From: Martensiomyces pterosporus | Taxonomy: Eukaryota > Kickxellomycota > Kickxellomycetes > Kickxellales > Kickxellaceae | Reading direction: 5' to 3' | Assembly: GCA_025201845.1 (NCBI GenBank) | Contig: MU604064.1 | Coordinates: forward strand, 1 to 18,818 | Length of the DNA stretch: 18,818 nucleotides | Shown: one piece after another, positions 1 through 8,639 of the stretch | Layout: each line of letters opens with the position of its first letter | Numbering within the stretch: position 1 is the first letter of the stretch | Position numbers and translations under genes: made by a program | Notes under the pieces: generated by a model | Seen by the model: the letters and a program-made list of their open reading frames with translations, nothing else | What the model was told of the DNA's origin: nothing | Databases searched by the model: none

Positions 1-1005
1 CAGCTCGTGGGGGGCGATGTGGCGGTTAGCGCGGTCGCTTCCGTCAAAGGGGTACCCGTAGCCAATAAAGTGCTTCATGCATGCGGCCACACGCGACCTG
101 TCTTTCTTGTAGTCGCCCTGGTAGCCGCGGATAGACGCAGCAGCCATCTGCGAGGACAGGTAGGGGTCCTCGCCAAAGTTTTCATAGCTGCGCGACCAAA
201 GCTTGTTGACGCCCAAGTCCAGAACCGGTGCAAATGCCCAGTGAACTCCAGCGGCACGTGTGTCCTTCGCAGCAACGCGCCCAGCATCAAAGGCAAACTG
301 GGGGTTGAAGGTGGCGGCAGTGGCGATTCCAGCAGGGAAGATGGTGGCACCCTTGACGTAGTTGGCTCCACGGACAGAGTCCAAGCCCCAGATAACCGGG
401 ATCCTGGCGCCCTTCTTGAGCGCAATTCGCTGGACAGCATCAGTAAAGTTGGCGAATACCTGTGGCGAGTACCAGCTGTAGCGGCCGTTGTGGTTGCCAG
501 GGGTTTCGAGGAACGAGCCGACCTTCCACTTGTCAATCCAATACTCGACGGCAGTCTCGTTGAGGAAGCCATTGCAGTCGACAATTTGACCGACTTCAAT
601 CTGAGTCATTTGCCCAACCTTTTCTTGGACAGTCAGCGACTGAACCATGCTAGCGATATCGGAGTCGATTCCGCCAGGGCCAACATTGGTGCTTGTGTTG
701 GCATCGTACGTATAGTACGGCGCGGGGTTGAGGGTTACTGGATCGAGGACTTGGATGCTATCCCACGTGCATTTAGGGGCATTTGTGGACGTAGGGCTGG
801 CAGCGGTGGTGTAGCCGGCGATATTAGCAGGGGCGGCGGAACTCGATTGGTCAGTGCTTTTGGTTGGGCTATCGGTCTGGGAGCCGTCAGCTTGGTCTAG
901 TGGGCCGAGCTCACCAGGGCTGTCAGCATTGGCCCTGGATGGGACCAAGCCAGATGCCAGCAGGAGTGAGGATAATGCGAGGTAGTGGAGAGCGGCAAAT
1001 CTCAT
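1..1005 (-). CDS. GH3 beta-glucosidase, N-terminal part (cut by window edge)
   Basis: Open frame of 335 codons from an ATG at 1005 to the window edge with no stop; the rest of the gene lies to the left. Residues 1-27 form a signal peptide (hydrophobic core LSSLLLASGL, likely cleavage after ANA), so the enzyme is probably secreted. A Ser/Thr-rich linker follows to about residue 80. The GH3 catalytic domain then begins, with MTQIEVG near residue 133, the GLDSVRGANYVKGA stretch and the KHFIGYG motif. The nucleophile region is outside the window. GH3 enzymes of this lysosomal/ExoI-like type hydrolyse terminal beta-glucosyl residues from oligosaccharides and glucans. It is a clear paralogue of the GH3 gene at 2933-5602, in the same orientation, with a shorter linker. 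Whether the left part is intact cannot be seen. Confidence 0.9.
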   Translation of the reverse strand, partial: MRFAALHYLALSSLLLASGLVPSRANADSPGELGPLDQADGSQTDSPTKSTDQSSSAAPANIAGYTTAASPTSTNAPKCTWDSIQVLDPVTLNPAPYYTYDANTSTNVGPGGIDSDIASMVQSLTVQEKVGQMTQIEVGQIVDCNGFLNETAVEYWIDKWKVGSFLETPGNHNGRYSWYSPQVFANFTDAVQRIALKKGARIPVIWGLDSVRGANYVKGATIFPAGIATAATFNPQFAFDAGRVAAKDTRAAGVHWAFAPVLDLGVNKLWSRSYENFGEDPYLSSQMAAASIRGYQGDYKKDRSRVAACMKHFIGYGYPFDGSDRANRHIAPHEL

Positions 1006-1492
1006 TGTTGCCGCGAAGGAAGCAGGCTGATAGCGGTGGAAATATAGTAGACAGACTAGAATGAACAAAAGTAGCAGTGGTAGGAGGAAAGCGTCTACCT
1101 GTGAGAGGCAGAGGAAGGAGGAAAGGAGAGGAGAAATGCTGGCCTGAGTAGAGCGGCGGGGGAGGACCACAGTGGCTTTTTGTTTGGCGATGGACGCCAG
1201 TTAGCAGCAGTTCTAGGAACGCCGCCCGCTTGCACCTAATAATCCTCGATGCCTGGGAGGAATGGGGAGGCTGGCGACATACAATCGGCATGGTCGAAAA
1301 CAGGGACCCAGCAAATATTGTCGTCTCATACAACAACGCTCGCTGGCAGGAGCTCTCCTCCAAAGTGGAAAGCAGTCAGCTGCGTACGCTCACATCAAGC
1401 GAGTGTTTATCTCTCCTCGGCCAGCATTGCTATTTGTTATTTGCGGATTGCCATTACCGTGCTATATGCTACATATTTTTTCTTTTAGACGG

Positions 1493-1516
1493 GTGCGAGC
1501 ACAGCTTCGCTCGCAC
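1493..1516. repeat. perfect 8-bp inverted repeat (small hairpin)
   Basis: GTGCGAGC at 1493-1500 is the exact reverse complement of GCTCGCAC at 1509-1516, with an 8-base loop between. The outer pair 1491/1518 could also pair, with a G-T wobble at 1492/1517. It sits in non-coding DNA about 490 bases upstream of the left GH3 start. Its function is unknown; a chance palindrome is possible. Confidence 0.45.
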
Positions 1517-2641
1517 TCCGGCTGTCCCTTTTCAGATGCCCTGGCCCATGCATACCGAGATTGCGATTTTCGCTCCGTCTGCAGAAAACGTAAACAGCGC
1601 TAGCACAGGACGATCACCTGCCCCCTGGAGTAAACAATAAGATATTGCCAGGAAGTAGGCATCGCGGCCTTTGGTTGCGCACACGCCGCGCCCTGGGCTC
1701 TATTGGGCAGTCTGCTGTGACGTCGGATGTGGTGCGTGGGGAGAAGGATGATCTTCATAGCTGCTTTTGCTCATGTGCTGACGATCCCTACTCTATACCA
1801 TATGCCTACAGCGTCCCTGTATGCGGCCAGCTGTTCTCGCGCATGCTTCAGCTGCCCATCTCTTTCCGCCCACTCTCGGGTGCAGGGCAGACACAGCATT
1901 GGAAGCTTGGTCCTTTGCAACCCGCCCTCCCGATGCATCCTCCACAAAAAAATGTAAGTTGGTGCTGGCTGACAGGTTACACCGCCTCCTCGGTAGTCGC
2001 TGCTGCTGCCTGGATGAAATGTCAGCCCCAGAAACGCACCAGCAGCAGTTGCGGTTCACCAAGCAGTAGCAGTAGCAAAACAGACAGGGATCGGGGGTGG
2101 CGATAGGGCCAACCTGCTAGCCAAAAACAAAAAGGGCCCAGAGCCTGCAGAGCAAGCGTGGCCTTTTGCCAACAGCCCAAATGGCAAATGGATGGATTGT
2201 TTTTGCTCCAGCCAAGAGGGGGAGATTGCCAACGTTTCAGATGTAGACATGTCTGGTGCGTGCTAGTGCCTTGTAGCAGAGGCTTGCCATGGCGCAGCCT
2301 GTCCAGGTGACCATTTCTGGGCACACTAGTGCTACTTGGAAGAGGAAAGAGATGCCACATCAATCCACCTGAATAAAGGAGCCACCTGCCCAATGCATTG
2401 CGATGGATATGCGCATGTATGCAGTATGCATATCGCCACATACACTCGGGCACAATGCCTCTCTCCCCGCGGCGCATACTCCAGTGGCATACAAGCTGCT
2501 GATAGCGACGCGTGTCTTGTGAGCTGCAACGAGACAGGCACGCACAGCTCCACAGCTGATGAAAATCCTATTCGGAGATGCAACTGCCTTGCTTTCTTTT
2601 TTCCATTGCTTGAAATTTGCCAAAAAAAAAATCTCCATGTC

Positions 2642-2668
2642 AACGCAGCAGCAGCAACAGCAACAGCT
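2642..2668 (+). repeat. short imperfect CAG/CAA trinucleotide repeat
   Basis: A run of CAG and CAA units on the plus strand in the spacer downstream of the complete GH3 gene, shortly after an A-rich stretch. It is too short and too interrupted to be more than a simple-sequence tract. Confidence 0.6.
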
Positions 2669-2932
2669 CGCATGAATCACCCATCCCTTTCCCTGCTCCT
2701 CTCTCCAGCAACACGTATACAGCGATTCACAAGTCATATGCTTTTCCCTCTGCCAAACCAGCACCCCAAACATGCTGCAGCCCTGCTTGTGTGATTTCGA
2801 TAAGGGTGCAACAGCGGAAAAGAAACAGAGGGTGAGAGCACATACGGCTATCCGCTCCACCTAAACAGCAAAAGAGACACCAAGAGAAAAGCAGAGAGGT
2901 GAGGCCGGCCATGCCCAAACAAACCTCTACTC

Positions 2933-5602
2933 TCATCCCCGAGCAAGGACTTGTAATGGATCGCTCTCGAGCTGTACAGTGGCTGCGATATTCGGCTGTG
3001 TGTATGGATTGACGACGACATCAAGCGGGCCAGGCTCAATGCGCTTTCTCAAGCCAGAGTCCCAGAACGCCTGGTCCTCAGCTTTGATAGTGAACGACAC
3101 CTGCTTAGATTCGCCTACTGCAAGCTCAACCTTTGTGAATGCACGCAGGCGGTACAGATCAGGAGCAGCATCAAAGCGGTACTGCTGGTGGGTGAACAGC
3201 AGCACAGGCTCCTTTTGTGCATGGGGGCCATTATTTGCGATGCTGACAGTAGCAGTCACTGGCGACCCGACCCGCAGTACGTTGCTGGACAGTGTGAAGT
3301 TGGAGTATGTGAGGTTCGAATACCCCAGACCGTAGCCAAATGGCCACTGAGGGGTGTACGGGACGTAGGATGCCTGCCATATCATGCTGCTGGCCTGTGA
3401 CTCGCTGCCTGGATACGTGAACGGGAGACGACCTGATGGGTTGACTTTGCCGTACAGGACTTCGGCAATTGGCTGGCCACCGTAGATTCCTGGGAGATAC
3501 GCGTCGATGATGCCGTCCGCAATTTCTGGTATACGGCCAAGTCCACGGGCACGGCCCTCGATGAGCACAACAACAACAGGTTTCTGAGACTCTCTGGCAA
3601 CTATTTCGACCAGCTTTAGCTGGTTGTGCGGCAGAGCAAGGTTCTCGATGTTGCCCACGATTTCAGCGTACGTGTGCTCGCCGAGCCCAATGACGATCTT
3701 GTCCGCGCTTCTAGCGGCCGCAATGACGGCATCAGTGTCTATCAGCGCTTTGCCATCGATGTCAACGCCCTTCAGGTACTTTGGATCGGACCCAGTGATG
3801 GCTTTGACTCCCCTGAGCACGGTGTCGCCAAGTCCTTCGTAGACTGAGTCGCCCTCTTGCTCGGATGGCCCCTGCCAGTGAACGTTCCAGCCGCCGCCCA
3901 TATATCTGGTGGAATTCAAGGTCGGGCCAAGGAACAGCACGCTTTCATTGGTGCTGAGCGGCAGGACGCTGTTCTTGTTCTTCAGCAGCGTAATGGATTC
4001 TCTGGCAGCATTCCGCCCTGCCTCGATGTCCTGCGCTGAACCAACGGTTTCCTGCAAAGACTCGTCGGCAAAGGGCTGGTCAAACAGACCCAGGTCCTTC
4101 TTGAGCTGCAGAATCCGCATGACAGACTCGTCCAGCCGGCTCATGGGGACAGTGCCATTGCTCACCAGATCAAGTGTAATTTGACTAAACGACTCATCGT
4201 CAGGTACCATGCTCATGTCGATCGACGTGCGGTTCAATGCGGCTGTTGTTGCCTGTGCATAGTCTTTGGCGGTCTTGTAGATGGTTGCTTGGCTGTTGAT
4301 TTCTTCCCAGTCCGTCACCAACATGCCCTTGAATCCGAGCTGGTCGCGTAGGAGCTCCTGCAGATAATAGCGGGACAGCACGACTGGCCTACCGTTGATG
4401 GTGCTGTAGCTTTCCATCGCTGTTGCCACGCCTGCATCGATGGCTGCCTGGAACGGCGGCACATAGTACTCGAGCAGCTCGTTGCGTGCAATATGGCGGT
4501 TAGCGCGGTCGCTTCCGTCAAAGGGGTACCCGTAGCCAATAAAGTGCTTCATGCATGCGGCCACACGCGTCCTGTCCTTTTTGTAGTCGCCCTGGAACCC
4601 ATGCACTGACGCCACAGCCATCTGCGAGGACAGGTAGGGGTCCTCTCCAAAGTTCTCGTAACATCTGGGCCACAGCTTGTTGACGCCCAGGTCCAGAACC
4701 GGTGCAAATGCCCAATGGACGCCTGCCGCACGGGTATCCTTGGCAGCGATCCTGCCTGCAGCATAAGCCTGGTGAGGGTCAAATGAAGCGGCAGTGGCAA
4801 TTCCTGCAGGGAATATGACTGCACCCTTGACATAGTTGGCGCCCCGGACAGAGTCCAGACCCCAAAGCACTGGCAGCTTTGGTCCCTTCTCGAGCGCAAT
4901 TCGCTGGACAGCATCAGTAAAGTTGGCGAATGTGTGTGGCGAGTACCAGCTGTATCTGCCGCCGTGGTTTCCGGGTGTCTCGAGGAAGGAGCCAACTTTC
5001 CACTCATCAATCCAGTACTCCACCGCCGATTTGTTCAGATACCCGTTGCAGTCCACCAGCTTGCCTACTTCGATCTGGGTCATCTGGCCAATCTTCTCCT
5101 TGGGCGTCAGCAGGCTGACAAGGTGCTTGATGTCAGGGTCGATGGCGCCAGGTGCATCTGTGTGGGTTGTGTGCTCGGGGTAAGCGTATGTGGAGACAGG
5201 CGTCCATGTAACTGGGTCGTTGACTTGCGTGCTGTCCCATGTGCACTCGGTGTGCCCTGTCGACTCCAAGCTGGGTGCTTCTGTGCTTGTAGCCAAAGGA
5301 GTGTTGATCTGAATGCTGTACTCGCAGCTGGCCTCGGGGCTGCTCGCTGAACGTGCTGTCGCGCTGCTGGCTGCTTCTTTAGTGTCTCTTTGCTGATGTG
5401 CTGCAGTCATTGTAGGATTTATGGAGCTGGGTTTGGTAGAGAGCAAGTGGTGCTGGTGTGGCTCGGCTGCAGAAACCACTGCCCTATTGTGTGGTGCAGA
5501 AGAGCTCTGCTGTGTTGTGGGTGGCTGCTGCTTGACAGCAAATACCTCTGACACGAGGGCCAGTGCAGACACTGCAAGGCAAAGTGGATGCGCTAGCTGC
5601 AT
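2933..5602 (-). CDS. secreted GH3 beta-glucosidase (complete)
   Basis: Encodes 889 aa with no intron. The start at 5602 is the first in-frame ATG (the frame stays open to 5755, but only through a TTG codon) and gives a good signal peptide, MQLAHPLCLAVSALALVSEVFA. Residues 23-150 are a Ser/Thr/His/Gln-rich linker. The GH3 N-terminal TIM-barrel domain spans about 155-500: GLDSVRGANYVKGA (248-261), KHFIGYG (352-358), and the nucleophile Asp431 in LVTDWEEIN. The second alpha/beta domain spans about 530-735, with the likely acid/base Glu642 in GEHTYAE, the arrangement seen in barley ExoI-type enzymes. A fibronectin-III-like C-terminal domain covers about 770-880. Expected reaction: release of glucose from beta-glucosides or beta-glucan oligomers outside the cell or in the vacuole. 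Several N-x-S/T sites are present. Exact substrate preference cannot be read from the sequence. Confidence 0.95.
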   Translation of the reverse strand: MQLAHPLCLAVSALALVSEVFAVKQQPPTTQQSSSAPHNRAVVSAAEPHQHHLLSTKPSSINPTMTAAHQQRDTKEAASSATARSASSPEASCEYSIQINTPLATSTEAPSLESTGHTECTWDSTQVNDPVTWTPVSTYAYPEHTTHTDAPGAIDPDIKHLVSLLTPKEKIGQMTQIEVGKLVDCNGYLNKSAVEYWIDEWKVGSFLETPGNHGGRYSWYSPHTFANFTDAVQRIALEKGPKLPVLWGLDSVRGANYVKGAVIFPAGIATAASFDPHQAYAAGRIAAKDTRAAGVHWAFAPVLDLGVNKLWPRCYENFGEDPYLSSQMAVASVHGFQGDYKKDRTRVAACMKHFIGYGYPFDGSDRANRHIARNELLEYYVPPFQAAIDAGVATAMESYSTINGRPVVLSRYYLQELLRDQLGFKGMLVTDWEEINSQATIYKTAKDYAQATTAALNRTSIDMSMVPDDESFSQITLDLVSNGTVPMSRLDESVMRILQLKKDLGLFDQPFADESLQETVGSAQDIEAGRNAARESITLLKNKNSVLPLSTNESVLFLGPTLNSTRYMGGGWNVHWQGPSEQEGDSVYEGLGDTVLRGVKAITGSDPKYLKGVDIDGKALIDTDAVIAAARSADKIVIGLGEHTYAEIVGNIENLALPHNQLKLVEIVARESQKPVVVVLIEGRARGLGRIPEIADGIIDAYLPGIYGGQPIAEVLYGKVNPSGRLPFTYPGSESQASSMIWQASYVPYTPQWPFGYGLGYSNLTYSNFTLSSNVLRVGSPVTATVSIANNGPHAQKEPVLLFTHQQYRFDAAPDLYRLRAFTKVELAVGESKQVSFTIKAEDQAFWDSGLRKRIEPGPLDVVVNPYTQPNIAATVQLESDPLQVLARG

Positions 5603-6662
5603 GTTTCGTTCGCAAAGCCTTTGCTCGTGTATTGCCCAGAGATTTAGATGTAGCAACAGGGTGGTATTTGGAGATGTTGATGGTGTTGATACAAGAGATG
5701 GTCTGGAGGGTGACGACCATTGCTGCCAGCGTTTTGCAGAGTGCCAAGACGACAAGGGCGCTTAAGCATACATATACTCGATGTTAGGCGGCAGCAGCAT
5801 GCTACGGCTTGGATGTAGCGGAGAGCCGGCTAGCTGGATTTATGGCTGCGGTCCGAGAGTGAGGGCACCTGCCGACTAGTTTTACATCAATAACCCCATC
5901 CACTGCCAAAGCCCGGGAATAAAGCTAAACCGCACTTTCGGTCAAACATTGTATCTGCTGGTGGGGGATACCACTACCAGAAACAAGCATCATATTTCTT
6001 TCCAGCGCCTTCCCCTCTTCCCAACCTTATTTTGGCCGAGCAACTTCATTGCACAGCTGGCGAGCACATAAATATGCATGTTGGCCTGCTGCATAGGCTA
6101 GGGCAGCCGAAAGCAGTTGCAGCTTATTCTGTCAGGACCAGCTGAGCATTGCAGACAACCCCTCAGCTGCCATGTACCATACCGGCCACCGTGCTATTCG
6201 CCATTTCTGCAGCTGGCAGCTACAGCAGCAAATACTTCACTATCGATTCGAAAAAGATAGCAATAGTGGCGCATCCACTCTGTACCACGATGGCGCATTT
6301 GCCATGTATCAATTTCCCTTTTATGCCTCGCAATCGCATAGATTGCTGACAGAGTGACATATATTGAAATCAGGGTTGCAGGATACATCTGGATTAATGG
6401 TGCTATGCCCACTGACACACCCCTGTTTCCAGGTTCGTTAAATGTTCTCTCTTTTCCTGTGCGTTCGCATAATTTATCGCTGCAAACCCTGTACTGTTAT
6501 TTCGTCAGGCACACATCAACAGCGTGTACGATGCTGGGCAGTGTGCAAGAGCCCAGCAGCTCAGATTTTTTGTGCGCAGATGCTCGGCAATCCGGGTGCC
6601 TGCATCAGCGATACATATACACATATTCGGATTGCTCAAGCGGACTGAGCTCGCTGTCAACA
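5603..6662. promoter_or_regulatory. divergent intergenic region between GH3 and MFS transporter
   Basis: About 1.06 kb that must carry the promoters of the GH3 gene (minus) and the MFS transporter (plus). AT-rich TATA-like stretches occur at about 5767-5775 and 6064-6078 (CATAAATATGCAT). An in-frame extension of the transporter covers its right end from an ATG at 6405 but looks non-coding. No other gene is recognised. The assignment rests on gene orientation; no transcription start is visible. Confidence 0.5.
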
Positions 6663-8165
6663 ATGTCTCGGCAGTCTAGCCAGCTCTATGGGTCGATATA
6701 CGGAGGGATACCAAGCTGGCATCCAGGTGAAAGCTGCATGGCCCAGCGGAATCGACGAAGAGACAGCCGGCACCCATGGGCGCTGCTAAATGCCAAGCTG
6801 CGCGAAATGCTGAGTGTCAGCTCGCTGTTTATGGTGATGTGTTTGAGTGCCGGTGTGTGCAGCATACATGGGATATTTGAGGATGACTACGGCATGCTGT
6901 TCGCCCGGGATGCTGGCAACGGGAGGCTCAAGCGGTCGAGGTATTCCTCGCTGATAGGCGCGTTTCAGTTTGCGTTCTATCTGGCGTGCCGGCATGTTGC
7001 TTCAGAGTTTTGCAGCCGCCTGGGTGCTCGGCCCACCATCATCGCCGGCGCCATGCTGAGCGGAGGCGGGTTGCTTGCTGCTAGCTACTCAACCAAAATA
7101 TGGCAGCTGTGTCTGTCGCAAGGGGCCCTTGTTGGAGTCGGCTCTGCACTTAGCTCGCAAGCAGCGATGAGCGCGCTGACAGCAAGACACCGCTGCAGCC
7201 AAACATCGGCAAAAGCAGCCATTTGTTTGGCTGGCTCAGGGGTTGGAGGTGCTGCTCTGTCGCTGGGCATCCGCCAGTTGGTGGTTGCCTATACAGTAGG
7301 CGCTGCATTGCGGTGGATGGCTCTGGTGGTTGCTAGCGGGCAATCTGCGGCTATTCTGCTCCTAGCCATCCCATCCCAGCAGCGGTCTGAAAGAGATGCC
7401 AGTGTCGCTGGCAACATTGATGCGGCTCTTTTGAATGAGGACGGCATTAGGGTGAAGCAAGCTCCAGAAATAACCATTACAAGGTACGCAGCACCTGATG
7501 GCCATCCTCAGACAGGCCAGCTAGGTGTGGACCAGCAGCCTGGAATGGCTGCGAGGCTCGAAGAGACGCTGGAGTGGCTGGTGGTCAACCGAAAGCTCGT
7601 GCTAAGGGCTGCGGCGGCACTCAGCTTCAACATGGTGGCTATGGTTCCTTTGATTTACGTTCCTGGGTATGTGTCGGTACAGCTTGAGGGCAGCCAGCCA
7701 CTCTCGGGCGCTATATTTCTCTCTATCACATGTCTGTCCTCAGCTCTGGGATGTGTCCTCGGACAGGTAGTGCTAACTGTGTGGTGCACCCAGCGGAAGA
7801 CACTGCAAAACATCTCGTACTCGCTGCTCAGCCTATCCGTCTGGTGTCTGTGGCTGCCTGCGGCAGACAGTTGGGGGATGGTGTGTGCATTCTGCGCAGT
7901 GTATGGGCTGTGCTTGGGGCTTGTTGCAGTGCTGGAGTCAGGAGACCGCTCGCGGGGGCTGCTTGGTGACTCAGCATCGGCGACAGCAGCCACTTGGACG
8001 GGTGCCTTGGGGCTGCTAGTATCGACGATGGTGGGCATCTCTGTTGCTGGCTGGCTGCTTGCACGCGTGGGATCAGGCGTCTGCTACGTGCCGCTGATCA
8101 CGTTCGCTGCGGCGGGCAGCCTGGTTGCAGCCATAGCCGTCGTCCTCAGCAGCACAGTTGACTGA
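6663..8165 (+). CDS. MFS transporter, monocarboxylate-transporter (SLC16)-like
   Basis: Encodes 500 aa with no intron and about twelve hydrophobic segments: roughly residues 49-70, 94-115, 123-142, 146-170, 183-205, 213-236, 311-336, 347-373, 383-400, 404-425, 442-467 and 472-497. The first half carries the MCT-type pattern: LGARPTIIAGAMLSGGGLLAAS before helix 3, IWQLCLSQGALVGVGSAL in helix 4 and a GSGVGG turn in helix 5. A hydrophilic loop at about 238-308 divides the two six-helix halves, as usual in the major facilitator superfamily. Likely a plasma-membrane or organelle permease for a small organic acid or related solute; the substrate is not predictable. I chose ATG 6663 (context CAACAATGTC) because the 30-40 residues after it look like a normal cytosolic N-terminus. 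In-frame ATGs at 6531 and 6405 would add 44 or 86 residues of unlikely composition. Confidence 0.85.
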   Translation: MSRQSSQLYGSIYGGIPSWHPGESCMAQRNRRRDSRHPWALLNAKLREMLSVSSLFMVMCLSAGVCSIHGIFEDDYGMLFARDAGNGRLKRSRYSSLIGAFQFAFYLACRHVASEFCSRLGARPTIIAGAMLSGGGLLAASYSTKIWQLCLSQGALVGVGSALSSQAAMSALTARHRCSQTSAKAAICLAGSGVGGAALSLGIRQLVVAYTVGAALRWMALVVASGQSAAILLLAIPSQQRSERDASVAGNIDAALLNEDGIRVKQAPEITITRYAAPDGHPQTGQLGVDQQPGMAARLEETLEWLVVNRKLVLRAAAALSFNMVAMVPLIYVPGYVSVQLEGSQPLSGAIFLSITCLSSALGCVLGQVVLTVWCTQRKTLQNISYSLLSLSVWCLWLPAADSWGMVCAFCAVYGLCLGLVAVLESGDRSRGLLGDSASATAATWTGALGLLVSTMVGISVAGWLLARVGSGVCYVPLITFAAAGSLVAAIAVVLSSTVD

Positions 8166-8420
8166 GGCTTCGGGTGAGCAGGTAGCGTGAATCACAGCGG
8201 ATGGGCGCGCGGTCTCGGCCGCAGAGCTTGCACTCACCTGACATGCAAAGCCATCGTCGGCTTGGATGACTGGCTGCACAGATGTGTCACCTAATGCTAC
8301 GTGTGGCCCACTGGCAGAGATTGCGTGTGCGCGCCTTGCGCCTATTCTCCAGGGGTTTAAAAGCTCAGCCAAAAGCAGGCTTTCTGATCAGCCAGTTCGA
8401 CGAAAGCGAGCTACCCACCC

Positions 8421-8427
8421 AAATAAA
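8421..8427 (+). terminator. candidate poly(A) signal of the MFS gene
   Basis: AATAAA within CCAAATAAAATTTTC, about 255 bases after the transporter stop codon and followed by a T-rich stretch. It is the only such hexamer noticed in the spacer. Sequence match only. Confidence 0.4.
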
Positions 8428-8457
8428 ATTTTCTTTTTCCAGGACAAGGGCGAGCCA

Positions 8458-8484
8458 CAGCAGCAGCAGCAGCAGCAGCAACAG
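8458..8484 (+). repeat. CAG microsatellite (7 CAG, CAA, CAG)
   Basis: Seven perfect CAG units at 8458-8478 followed by CAA and CAG, about 155 bases before the GluRS start codon. It may lie in the 5' leader or promoter of that gene. Such a tract is liable to length variation between strains. Confidence 0.85.
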
Positions 8485-8639
8485 CCAATTCGCATTTTTC
8501 TTCTCTTTTCTTCTCCACTGACTCGATTGCTCCAGCCTGCTCTTACTCAAAACACCATACCCCATTCTACACAGGCGTGGCAGTCGCTGCTCAAAGCAAC
8601 ATACACTCGACAGAGTCCTAAAAACAGCCTCTAAACAAA

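Larger units (their letters stand above)
1006..2932. other. intergenic spacer between the two GH3 genes
   Basis: About 1.9 kb with no convincing gene. The open frames present are short, unrelated to known families, and lack any consistent strand or codon bias. The region must hold the promoter of the left GH3 gene (minus strand, close to 1005) and the terminator of the right one (just below 2933). Visible landmarks are an AT-rich block at 1040-1046, an 8-bp inverted repeat at 1493-1516, a run of A at about 2621-2631 and a short CAG/CAA repeat at about 2645-2668. No tRNA-like A/B boxes and no terminal inverted repeats of a transposon were recognised by eye. Confidence 0.6.
8166..8639. promoter_or_regulatory. 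spacer: MFS 3' end and GluRS promoter/5' leader
   Basis: 474 bases between two plus-strand genes. It contains a candidate poly(A) signal at about 8421-8427, a CAG repeat at 8458-8484 and a pyrimidine-rich block at about 8494-8520 that may mark the GluRS promoter or transcription start. The base just before the GluRS start is A-rich (CTAAACAAAATGG), a favourable fungal initiation context. Confidence 0.5.

Noticed and set aside
1230..1640. Short overlapping open frames in the GH3 spacer as possible genes
   Set aside because: Several frames on both strands are equally open, none resembles a known protein, and composition changes randomly along them.
3305..3325. GGTTCGAATACCCC resembling a tRNA B box
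   Set aside because: It lies inside the GH3 coding sequence (the LGYSNLTYSN region) and no matching A box or cloverleaf was found nearby.
2933..5755. Longer GH3 frame beginning at 5755
   Set aside because: The extension begins with TTG, contains no ATG before 5602, and would bury an excellent signal peptide behind 51 unlikely residues.
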